Assembly (NCBI GenBank): GCA_022798035.1
Contig: JAAWLS010000006.1
Coordinates: 1-19,802 of the forward strand
Length of the DNA: 19,802 nucleotides
Reading direction: 5' to 3'
From: Lachnospiraceae bacterium
GTDB taxonomy: Bacteria; Bacillota; Clostridia; Lachnospirales; Lachnospiraceae
Of the stretch, positions 13,904-19,802 are shown piece by piece (the stretch's first letter is position 1; every line of letters begins with the position of its first letter). The notes under the pieces were generated by a model. The model had not been told where the DNA came from. It searched no databases and was given only the letters and a program-made list of their open reading frames with translations. The translations under genes were made by a program, and so were the position numbers.

Positions 13904-15052
13904 TTATACTACCTGTTTCTTGGCCACAAAAATTGGGAAAGTATCGGTTCCTCTCAATTGTTTGCCCTCAGAAATTGTCACTTTCTTGTCTGTGATAATG
14001 TACTCTGCATCGACGCCTTCTTTGATTACAGTGTCCTGCATCAAAACTGCATTTTTCACCTTCGCGCCCTTGCCGATTTTCACGCCTCTAAACAAAATAC
14101 AGTTCTCTATTTCGCCTTCAATCACACATCCGTCAGCTACCATTACATTCTTAGCGGAAGCTCCGTTGACATAGCGTGTGGGGTTATCGTCACGAATCTT
14201 TGTATAAATCGGATTTTTGCCAAAGAGTTCATCCAAATTTTCATTGTCCAGAAGTCTCATATTCTGGTCAAAATACCCTTTCAGACTGCTAATGCGGGCT
14301 GCATATTCCGTGTACTCATAGCCGTTAATATTCAAGACATTCATCTGCGGAATTAAAATATCACGCTCCAGGTACACGCTGCCTCCCATAAACGCATCGT
14401 TCACCAGCTGAATCAAACGTTCACGCTCAAACACATAGACATTCATAGAAAAATTCTTCACGCCTGTCTCCCGCTGGTTGATGTGCATTTTTTTCACACG
14501 GTTTCCTTCCAAATCCAGCGTAAAATATTTTCCTTTGTTCAAATCTTCCGCCTTCATCAGACTCTCCGGCAGTTCCTCTTTCGTGTACGCTATGGTAACG
14601 TCTGCCTCACTGGCAATATGAGCCTCCAGCAATGCTTTAAAGTCAAAATTAAAAGCAATGTTTGTGTCTGACATAATCACATATTTTTCTTTCTGTGATT
14701 TCAAAAATCCTGTAATGCTGGCCAGCATTCCGACTCTGCCGTTATATACAACATCCATATTTTTCTGAGCAAAGGGCGGGAAAATATTCAATCCTCCATT
14801 TTTACGAGATAAATCCCATTCACGTCCAGAGCCCAAATGGTCCAGCAGAGAGAAATAATTTTCACGAACCATTACGGTAATATTGTCAATTCCGCAGTTG
14901 GCCATGCTGGAAAGCACAAAATCAATCATCCGGTAACGACCTGCAAAAGGAATAGACGCCATCAGCCGTTCGCTGGTCAATTCAGGTACAAGCTCGTCGT
15001 AAGCATTGGGAAAAATAATACCCAGTGCATTGGTGTTGTTGCTGTTTATCAT
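13904..15052 (-). CDS. glgD: GlgD, non-catalytic partner subunit of ADP-glucose pyrophosphorylase
   Basis: The protein has 382 residues of the glucose-1-phosphate adenylyltransferase family. In Firmicutes GlgD pairs with GlgC to form the enzyme that makes ADP-glucose for glycogen synthesis. The N-terminal nucleotidyltransferase fold is recognisable: [28 protein letters not shown] (about 33-60) and later [21 protein letters not shown]. The catalytic GGxGxRL loop is absent; the corresponding region reads [17 protein letters not shown], which marks this as GlgD. The C-terminal third is a left-handed beta-helix of hexapeptide repeats (about 290-360: [28 protein letters not shown] and onward). Its ATG overlaps the glgC stop as ATGA. 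Confidence 0.96.
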   Translation of the reverse strand: MINSNNTNALGIIFPNAYDELVPELTSERLMASIPFAGRYRMIDFVLSSMANCGIDNITVMVRENYFSLLDHLGSGREWDLSRKNGGLNIFPPFAQKNMDVVYNGRVGMLASITGFLKSQKEKYVIMSDTNIAFNFDFKALLEAHIASEADVTIAYTKEELPESLMKAEDLNKGKYFTLDLEGNRVKKMHINQRETGVKNFSMNVYVFERERLIQLVNDAFMGGSVYLERDILIPQMNVLNINGYEYTEYAARISSLKGYFDQNMRLLDNENLDELFGKNPIYTKIRDDNPTRYVNGASAKNVMVADGCVIEGEIENCILFRGVKIGKGAKVKNAVLMQDTVIKEGVDAEYIITDKKVTISEGKQLRGTDTFPIFVAKKQVV

Positions 15053-16254
15053 TGTTTGTCACCATCCTTTACATTATCACTAATCATAGCATTTGGTCCT
15101 ATCACTGCGTCGTCTCCCACGTACACGCCTGGTCCCACAGTTGCCACGCCGCCTTCTTCTCCCTGAGGCATCTCCCCGATGACTGCGTTCTGTCCTATAA
15201 TTACATTTTCCGCTATGATGCAGTGTTTTACCTTAGCGCCTGCTTTGATAATGGTATTGCCCATAACCACTGCGTCTTCCACTTCAGCGCCTTCCTCCAC
15301 CTTTACGCCTGCAAATAAAATGGAATGCTTGATACTTCCTGAAATATTGCAGCCGTCCGTAATCATGGAGTTCTCCACATGGGCTCCCATATTAATTTTA
15401 TGTCCGGTCATACCGCTGTTGCGGCTGTAAATCTTCCATTTTTCATCGTAGAGATTGATTCCGCTGTTCTCTGGGTCGAGCACTTCCATATTGGCTTCCC
15501 ACAGAGAGGAAATAGTTCCCACATCCTTCCAGTAACCGCTAAAATGATATGCATACATTTTCCGTCCGTCTTTTAACAGGTTCGGAATAATGTTGTTGCC
15601 AAAGTCGTTCTCTGAAGCGGGGTCCTCTTCATCCTCAATCAAATATTTCCTGAGAATATCCCAGTTGAAAATATAGATTCCCATAGATGCCAGATTTGAT
15701 TTTGGCTCCTTGGGCTTCTCCTGGAATTCTGTAATTTTGTCATTTTCGTCAGCAACCATCAGTCCGAATCTGGAAGCCTCCTCCCAGGGCACCTCCATAA
15801 CCGCCACGGAAAACTCTGCTCCCTTTTCCTTATGGAAACGGAGAAAATCACTGTAATCCTGCTTGCAAATCTGGTCCCCGGAAAGAATAATCACATACTC
15901 CGGGTCGTACCGCTCAATAAAAGAAATATTCTGATAGATAGCATTCGCCGTACCCTTATACCAGTCAGAGCCGGAAGCCTGCTGATAAGGCGGAAGCACA
16001 TGTACTCCTCCGTATAAACGGTCCAAATCCCATGGCTGCCCATTTCCAATATACTCATTTAAAACTAACGGCTGATACTGTGTCAGAATACCCACCGTGT
16101 CAATCCCTGAATTTACGCAGTTCGAAAGCGGAAAATCAATAATACGATATTTGCCGCCAAAAGGAACCGCAGGTTTGGCCAGTTTCTGGGTCAACGCATA
16201 GAGACGGGAACCCTGTCCACCGGCAAGAAGCATAGCAATCATTTCTTTACCCAT
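15049..16254 (-). CDS. glgC: GlgC, catalytic subunit of glucose-1-phosphate adenylyltransferase
   Basis: It makes ADP-glucose and pyrophosphate from ATP and glucose 1-phosphate, the committed step of bacterial glycogen synthesis, in the cytoplasm. From the ATG at 16254 the protein has 401 residues. The catalytic loop [14 protein letters not shown] is at about residues 9-22, followed by [20 protein letters not shown] (27-46), GTANAIYQN, and [10 protein letters not shown] with the metal-binding Asp. The sugar-binding [20 protein letters not shown] segment follows, and a hexapeptide-repeat beta-helix fills the C-terminus. AAAAGGAGAG lies 5 bases before this ATG. The frame is open to an ATG at 16374, but that extension is not family-like and covers a promoter and palindrome. 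glgC, glgD and the helicase gene follow in one direction. Confidence 0.97.
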   Translation of the reverse strand: MGKEMIAMLLAGGQGSRLYALTQKLAKPAVPFGGKYRIIDFPLSNCVNSGIDTVGILTQYQPLVLNEYIGNGQPWDLDRLYGGVHVLPPYQQASGSDWYKGTANAIYQNISFIERYDPEYVIILSGDQICKQDYSDFLRFHKEKGAEFSVAVMEVPWEEASRFGLMVADENDKITEFQEKPKEPKSNLASMGIYIFNWDILRKYLIEDEEDPASENDFGNNIIPNLLKDGRKMYAYHFSGYWKDVGTISSLWEANMEVLDPENSGINLYDEKWKIYSRNSGMTGHKINMGAHVENSMITDGCNISGSIKHSILFAGVKVEEGAEVEDAVVMGNTIIKAGAKVKHCIIAENVIIGQNAVIGEMPQGEEGGVATVGPGVYVGDDAVIGPNAMISDNVKDGDKQ

Positions 16255-16374
16255 TTTTTCTCTCCTTTTCCTGTGATAATTAATCAAAAATCCCGCTGCA
16301 AACAACGAGGTGTCCATCTTAAGCGCTGCAGAGCAGCCAGACATTTGAGCCTCGCAGTGCTCACCAATATCCAT

Positions 16375-16416
16375 ATATCCATGGATATTTTACTCATTTC
16401 CGCGGGAATCAATCAA
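16375..16416 (-). promoter_or_regulatory. Candidate glgC promoter with overlapping palindromic operator
   Basis: On the minus strand, TTGATT (16416-16411) and TAAAAT (16392-16387) are 18 bases apart. A perfect 14-base palindrome, ATATCCATGGATAT (16375-16388), covers the end of the -10 box and the expected transcription start near 16380. A further inverted copy of its half, AATATCCA, is at 16366-16373. The placement suggests repressor control of glycogen synthesis genes. The leader to the ATG at 16254 would be about 125 bases. A second AT-rich TATAAT lies at 16455-16450 without a good -35. Confidence 0.45.
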
Positions 16417-16820
16417 TTTTGTCATATTTTTCATTTAAACACTGCACAAATTATAATTGTACAAATATAACAAGACTGATTTCCTCAAAAGCAGACATTT
16501 ATCAACATTTTCCCCACTCTTCAAATGCCTGTTTTTCTGATTGTTATTATTGTACAGGATTATCCATTTTTTGTAAATAAATTATTGCATTTTTGCCAGT
16601 AAAACTATCACAATTCCGCCTGCGTCATTTAAGGAAACATTTCTTTACTGCGCACATGCATGGTTAAACTGGCCTGGAACACTATAGGCCTTTTTATTTT
16701 TCTGTTTTTTGTATATACTAATTGGTAATTGATTCAGAATTTCATGGAAACAATTTATTCAGAGCAATCCAACTTATATATAGAAATCATCTGATAGAAA
16801 TTACTTGGAGGAATACGATT
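16417..16820. other. Gene-free AT-rich region between glgC and the phospholipase C-like gene
   Basis: No convincing gene is present. It holds the upstream end of the glgC regulatory region and, on the plus strand, a hairpin with T-tract at 16671-16701 (listed separately). AT-rich stretches at 16441-16500 and 16541-16590 could hold promoters, but I could not choose one for the plus-strand gene starting at 16821. Upstream in-frame codons of that gene from 16722 lack a ribosome binding site and family-like sequence. Confidence 0.5.
16671..16701 (+). terminator. Terminator-like hairpin with no obvious upstream gene
   Basis: On the plus strand GGCCT (16671-16675) and AGGCC (16686-16690) form a GC-rich 5-pair stem around a 10-base loop. 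It is followed directly by TTTTTATTTTT. No plus-strand gene lies upstream within 5 kb, so it may end a short unannotated transcript or act as a leader attenuator for the gene at 16821. The stem is short; chance is possible. Confidence 0.4.
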
Positions 16821-17795
16821 ATGCCTGGATTTACCGCACACTATTTATTTGGCCAAACTATATACCGGCAATTAGATGCTTCTTGTCTGAAAAAAACAAT
16901 ACGAAAATATCACGCCGCCTACAGCCTGGGCCTGCAGGGACCTGATTTATTTTTTTACTTTCTGCCTTCTTATATGATTCACGAAAATAACATAGGTTCT
17001 GTGGCCCACACTTCAAAAACCAATCAATTTCTCCGTCATCTTATTGAGAGCTGTAATTTGTTTTCAGACAGAGAGCAGCGGGAAACCGCTCAGTCTTATA
17101 CCGCTGGTTTCCTGGGCCATTACACCTTAGACGCCCACTGTCACCCTTATGTTTACTGGAGAAGCGGATACAGCCAAAAAAATTTCCCGAAAGGAAATCG
17201 TTATCACGGCCGCCACATGAGCCTGGAAACAGACATTGACCGGGAACTGCTGCAATTTTACAGGCATTGTCCACCCTCTTCTTTCCCTCAGTATGCCACG
17301 CTCTCTCTGAGGGGCCTGCAGAAGCGCACCATCGCTGCAGTTCTGCACTATGCATACCGGCGCACTTATCCAGAGCTTTGTATTCCCTACGCCATGGTCT
17401 ATCTGGCTGTCTGCTCTATTCAGGGGGAAACAAGGCTTCTGTATGACCCTTCTGGCAGAAAAAAAGCGGCCGCATGGGCCGTTGAACGGCTGTTTCTGGG
17501 ATATCCCCTGCTGTCTGCCGTCATTCCAAGCGATATCCACACCGTTTACAGTGACTCTCTCAATCTCAGCCACCGTCCCTGGAAAAATCCCTGGGCTCCC
17601 TCCACCAGCTCCAGAGCGTCTTTTTTGGAGCTGATGGAACATGCAGAAAAAGATTATCTGAAAGCATTAGAAAGACTGGAGCAGTTGTTTTCTGTCAGGA
17701 ACCCCAAGGAATTTTCCTGCGCCAGAAGAGACCTTCTGACACATCTTGGAAACAAATCTTACCACAGCGGTCTGAGCGCAGAAATTCCAAGCTGA
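16821..17795 (+). CDS. Zinc-dependent phospholipase C family protein
   Basis: The protein has 324 residues. It opens MPGFTAHYLFG (His7) and then has SLGLQGPDLFFYFLP (about 35-49, Asp42), VAHTSK (His63), AGFLGHYTLDAHCHPYVYWR (about 95-114) and HMSLETDID (132-140). This spread of His, Asp and Glu matches the zinc-ligand pattern of the PF00882 group (clostridial alpha-toxin and Bacillus PLC relatives). Unlike the secreted toxins it has no signal peptide and begins directly in the conserved region, so it is probably intracellular; this cytosolic form is common in Clostridia and of unknown substrate. TTGGAGG lies 9 bases before the ATG. The end converges with the dehydrogenase gene 25 bases away, with no clear terminator between. 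I do not call it a virulence factor. Confidence 0.88.
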   Translation: MPGFTAHYLFGQTIYRQLDASCLKKTIRKYHAAYSLGLQGPDLFFYFLPSYMIHENNIGSVAHTSKTNQFLRHLIESCNLFSDREQRETAQSYTAGFLGHYTLDAHCHPYVYWRSGYSQKNFPKGNRYHGRHMSLETDIDRELLQFYRHCPPSSFPQYATLSLRGLQKRTIAAVLHYAYRRTYPELCIPYAMVYLAVCSIQGETRLLYDPSGRKKAAAWAVERLFLGYPLLSAVIPSDIHTVYSDSLNLSHRPWKNPWAPSTSSRASFLELMEHAEKDYLKALERLEQLFSVRNPKEFSCARRDLLTHLGNKSYHSGLSAEIPS

Positions 17796-17820
17796 TTCTG
17801 CGCAGTGAAACAGCCTCTTG

Positions 17821-18753
17821 TCATGCAAAAAATTCCTGAATCTGTCCTAAAATAATCTCCATCAGACGGGTTCTTGCCTCCAGACTTGCCCATGCAATGT
17901 GCGGCGTAATCAGCAGTTTGTCGCTGTCCTTTATTTCTCTCAAAGGATTGTCCGCGCTCATAGGCTCCACGCAGAGCACATCCAGTCCGGCCCCGCGGAT
18001 TTGACCTGTCTTTAAGGCGTCTGCCAAATCCTGTTCGGAAACGATAGGGCCGCGGCCCAGATTCAGGAAAATGGCCGACTGCTTCATTTTTGCAAAAGCC
18101 TGTTTGTCCATGAGATTCTCTGTCTCAGGCGTCAGGGGCGCATGAACCGACACAATATCAGAATTTTCCAGCAGTTCTTCAAATTCCACCCGTTTGTAGT
18201 CCGGCTGATTGTTCTTTCCGGATGTAGAGTAATAAATAACCTTGCACCCGAAAAGCCGCGCAATCTCTGCCACTCTTCTCCCAATGGCTCCCATTCCGAT
18301 AATTCCCCATGTCTTTCCTGTAATCTCTGAGAAAACACGGTCAAAGTGCGTAAACATGCGGTCTCCCACATATTTTTCTGATTTTACATACTCATCGTAA
18401 TAGGGCAGATGTTCCACCAAATAAAACAGCAGGGCAAAGGTATGCTGGGCCACAGACTCTGTAGAATATCCTGCCACATTTCTCCAGGCAATTCCTCTCT
18501 TGTCCAGATATTCCTTATCCAGATTGTTTGTTCCGGTGGCAGTCACACACACCAGTTTGAGATTTTCTGCCAGGCCGATGCTCTCCTCGTTTACCGGCAC
18601 TTTATTCAGCACGAGCACATCTGCGTCTTTTACTCGTTCTCTGGCTTCCTGAGGCGTGGAAAAATCATACTTCACTACCTCGCCTAACGTTTCATAACCA
18701 GATAAATCAATGTCATCTCCTATGGTTTTTGCATCCAAAAATACAATTTTCAT
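17821..18753 (-). CDS. D-2-hydroxyacid dehydrogenase (NAD(P)-dependent)
   Basis: The protein has 310 residues and the two-domain layout of D-isomer-specific 2-hydroxyacid dehydrogenases. The nucleotide-binding loop is GIIGMGAIGRR (150-160). Catalytic residues are placed as expected: Arg234 in NLGRGPIV, Glu263 in DVLCVEP and His285 in ITPHIAWAS. The substrate-side segment is VTATGTNNLD (70-79). The strand after the glycine loop ends YYSTSGKNN, without the acidic residue that usually selects NAD, so NADP use is possible but not proven. The enzyme reduces a 2-keto acid to the D-hydroxy acid or the reverse; the closest style is glycerate/hydroxypyruvate-type. GAGGAGG lies 7 bases before the ATG. 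It starts 26 bases after the DUF89 gene, probably in one transcript. Confidence 0.93.
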   Translation of the reverse strand: MKIVFLDAKTIGDDIDLSGYETLGEVVKYDFSTPQEARERVKDADVLVLNKVPVNEESIGLAENLKLVCVTATGTNNLDKEYLDKRGIAWRNVAGYSTESVAQHTFALLFYLVEHLPYYDEYVKSEKYVGDRMFTHFDRVFSEITGKTWGIIGMGAIGRRVAEIARLFGCKVIYYSTSGKNNQPDYKRVEFEELLENSDIVSVHAPLTPETENLMDKQAFAKMKQSAIFLNLGRGPIVSEQDLADALKTGQIRGAGLDVLCVEPMSADNPLREIKDSDKLLITPHIAWASLEARTRLMEIILGQIQEFFA

Positions 18754-18779
18754 CTAAGTTCCTCCTCTGTTACGATTGA

Positions 18780-19652
18780 TTAGATTTTTACTCTCTTTTC
18801 ATTGACAAACATTCCCTGAAAGCGCTCCACGCCAAACCGTTTGACGAACAAATCGCATTTGCAGAGAAACAGATAATAGATATTTTTTCCGCACCCGTGC
18901 AGAGACTCAAAATTTCCCTGTCCTTTGGACAGAATCAAGTCTGCAGAGTCCAAAGTCTCCCTGGTCTCTTCCGTAAGCTCCTGAAGAACAACTCCTTGTA
19001 TGGAGCTGTTGTTTGTGATAACCGGGACTTCCTCCGTAATTCCCACCATCCTGGCATCTTCCATGGTGGCGTCATTCAATGCGTCTTTTCCACGGACCAT
19101 GGCTGTTATATGTAAGTCAGGATAACGTCTTTTCAGCTGACGAATGACAATCTTATCCAATACAATTTCTCCGCAGTTGTCCATGATATAAACCAGTTTC
19201 GAAGCCTGCTCCAGTTCTTCAAGCAGACGGCGGTACTCCGACTCTTCAATCTCATCCTTCTCATTGTAGAACAACTCCATAAATTCTTCTTTTGTGACAT
19301 TTTCCACCGCTGAGAAATCTATGTAATTTCCGATTCTTGCAAAACGAAGGGATTCTCTCAAAGGCTCTTTGGCCTCGTCAATCCGCTGGGACAGCTCTTC
19401 CTCCATTTGAAGCAGAAACTGGTTGAACTCTCTCTTCATATCAGAAATCTTGTCGTCTTTTCCATAGTATTTCTCCCTTATTTCTGTCATCAATGCACAC
19501 ATCCACGGCGCATTGCACTCCGAACCTCTTTCCCCAATCAGGCCCATAATCTCCTGCATAAAGGCCGCTTTCTTCCCCTCATCTTCAAAATCTTCTATCA
19601 CGCGTTCCTGCTGGTTTACCAGACAGCACATACATTTTGAAAATAACAGCAT
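18780..19652 (-). CDS. DUF89 (ARMT1-like) family protein, predicted metal-dependent phosphatase
   Basis: The protein has 290 residues of the DUF89 family, which are metal-dependent phosphatases thought to remove damaged or excess phosphometabolites. Recognisable motifs are YIMDNCGEIVLDKI (155-168, with Asp158, Asn159 and Asp166 as likely metal or catalytic residues), MVRGKDALNDAT (185-196) and LSKGQGNFESL (241-251). The N-terminus has CMCC (Cys7, Cys9 and Cys10), matching the Cys-rich start of prokaryotic members; the usual all-helical region follows. AAGGAGG lies 6 bases before the ATG at 19652. It precedes the D-2-hydroxyacid dehydrogenase gene with a 26-base gap, so the two may act on related metabolites. 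The true substrate is unknown. Confidence 0.88.
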   Translation of the reverse strand: MLLFSKCMCCLVNQQERVIEDFEDEGKKAAFMQEIMGLIGERGSECNAPWMCALMTEIREKYYGKDDKISDMKREFNQFLLQMEEELSQRIDEAKEPLRESLRFARIGNYIDFSAVENVTKEEFMELFYNEKDEIEESEYRRLLEELEQASKLVYIMDNCGEIVLDKIVIRQLKRRYPDLHITAMVRGKDALNDATMEDARMVGITEEVPVITNNSSIQGVVLQELTEETRETLDSADLILSKGQGNFESLHGCGKNIYYLFLCKCDLFVKRFGVERFQGMFVNEKRVKI

Positions 19653-19680
19653 AGCGTTCCTCCTTCTTATGTGATACTTT

Positions 19681-19686
19681 ATTATA
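19681..19686 (-). promoter_or_regulatory. Candidate -10 box of the DUF89/dehydrogenase operon
   Basis: A perfect TATAAT on the minus strand (19686-19681) would start transcription about 22 bases before the ATG at 19652. No good -35 box was found at 16-18 bases upstream. Confidence 0.4.
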
Positions 19687-19742
19687 GCCCATCTTATCAG
19701 CTTTGCATAGAGCAGACGGGTCTTTCCTTTCTCCTCTTAAAA

Positions 19743-19802
19743 TTACCACAGTATCCCTTCCCCGCTGTAATATTTCTGATTTTTGCTTTTGGGTTTCTCC
19801 GG
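19743..19802 (-). CDS. C-terminal end of an unidentified protein, cut by the right edge
   Basis: Nineteen codons followed by TAA (19745-19743) read PEKPKSKNQKYYSGEGILW on the minus strand. The Lys/Pro-rich then Tyr/Gly composition looks like a protein tail, and a 90-base spacer with a TATAAT separates it from the DUF89 start. The fragment is too short to identify or prove. Confidence 0.4.
   Translation of the reverse strand, partial: PEKPKSKNQKYYSGEGILW

Noticed and set aside
16255..16374. Forty-codon extension of glgC to an ATG at 16374.
   Set aside because: Family alignment begins at the 16254 ATG, which has AAAAGGAGAG upstream; the extension overlaps the predicted promoter and palindrome.
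16821..17795. Possible toxin-type phospholipase C.
   Set aside because: There is no signal peptide and no C2-like C-terminal domain; the cytosolic family form is common in Clostridia, so no virulence role is claimed.

Overview
The window looks like chromosomal DNA of a low-to-mid GC Clostridia species, most likely Lachnospiraceae. This rests on the strong AGGAGG-type ribosome binding sites, the split GlgC/GlgD ADP-glucose pyrophosphorylase, a DUF4321 protein, a VanS-like sensor kinase and the overall protein style. No rRNA, tRNA, CRISPR array, transposase or phage gene was seen. The assignment to family is inference.

Layout: (1) positions 1-1588, all minus strand, hold a small operon reading DUF4321 membrane protein, ArsC/Spx-family thioredoxin-fold protein, acylphosphatase, and a PPK2-type polyphosphate kinase cut by the left edge. 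It is driven by a good sigma-A-type promoter at 1628-1656. (2) Positions 1769-8626, minus strand, hold a five-gene operon. In transcription order it encodes a lipoprotein joining a propeller-like domain to a solute-binding domain, MalF-like and MalG-like ABC permeases, an HlyD/RND-type adaptor, and a small MacB-like membrane protein. No ATPase is encoded. (3) Divergent from it, 8915-10874 on the plus strand encodes an OmpR-family response regulator and a sensor histidine kinase. The shared intergenic region carries four TTAGAG half-sites in an ordered arrangement that fits an OmpR-type binding array over the operon promoter. (4) Positions 10921-16254, minus strand, hold glgC, glgD and a SNF2-family helicase that lacks room for the usual N-terminal SWIM module. 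(5) A gene-poor stretch, 16255-16820, holds a candidate glgC promoter with an overlapping palindrome and an unexplained hairpin/T-tract. (6) 16821-17795, plus strand, encodes a zinc-dependent phospholipase C-family protein. (7) 17821-19652, minus strand, holds a DUF89 phosphatase-family gene followed by a D-2-hydroxyacid dehydrogenase. A gene end is visible at the right edge.

The most unusual part is 1769-10874. A two-component system faces an operon that mixes importer-type parts (binding lipoprotein, MalF/MalG) with export/envelope-type parts (membrane-fusion adaptor, MacB-like protein) and has no ATPase. My working hypothesis is an envelope ligand-sensing or transport complex induced by its own two-component system, with an ATPase supplied from elsewhere for the MalF/MalG pair. 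The glycogen genes, the acylphosphatase/PPK2 group and the DUF89/dehydrogenase pair look like ordinary core metabolism.
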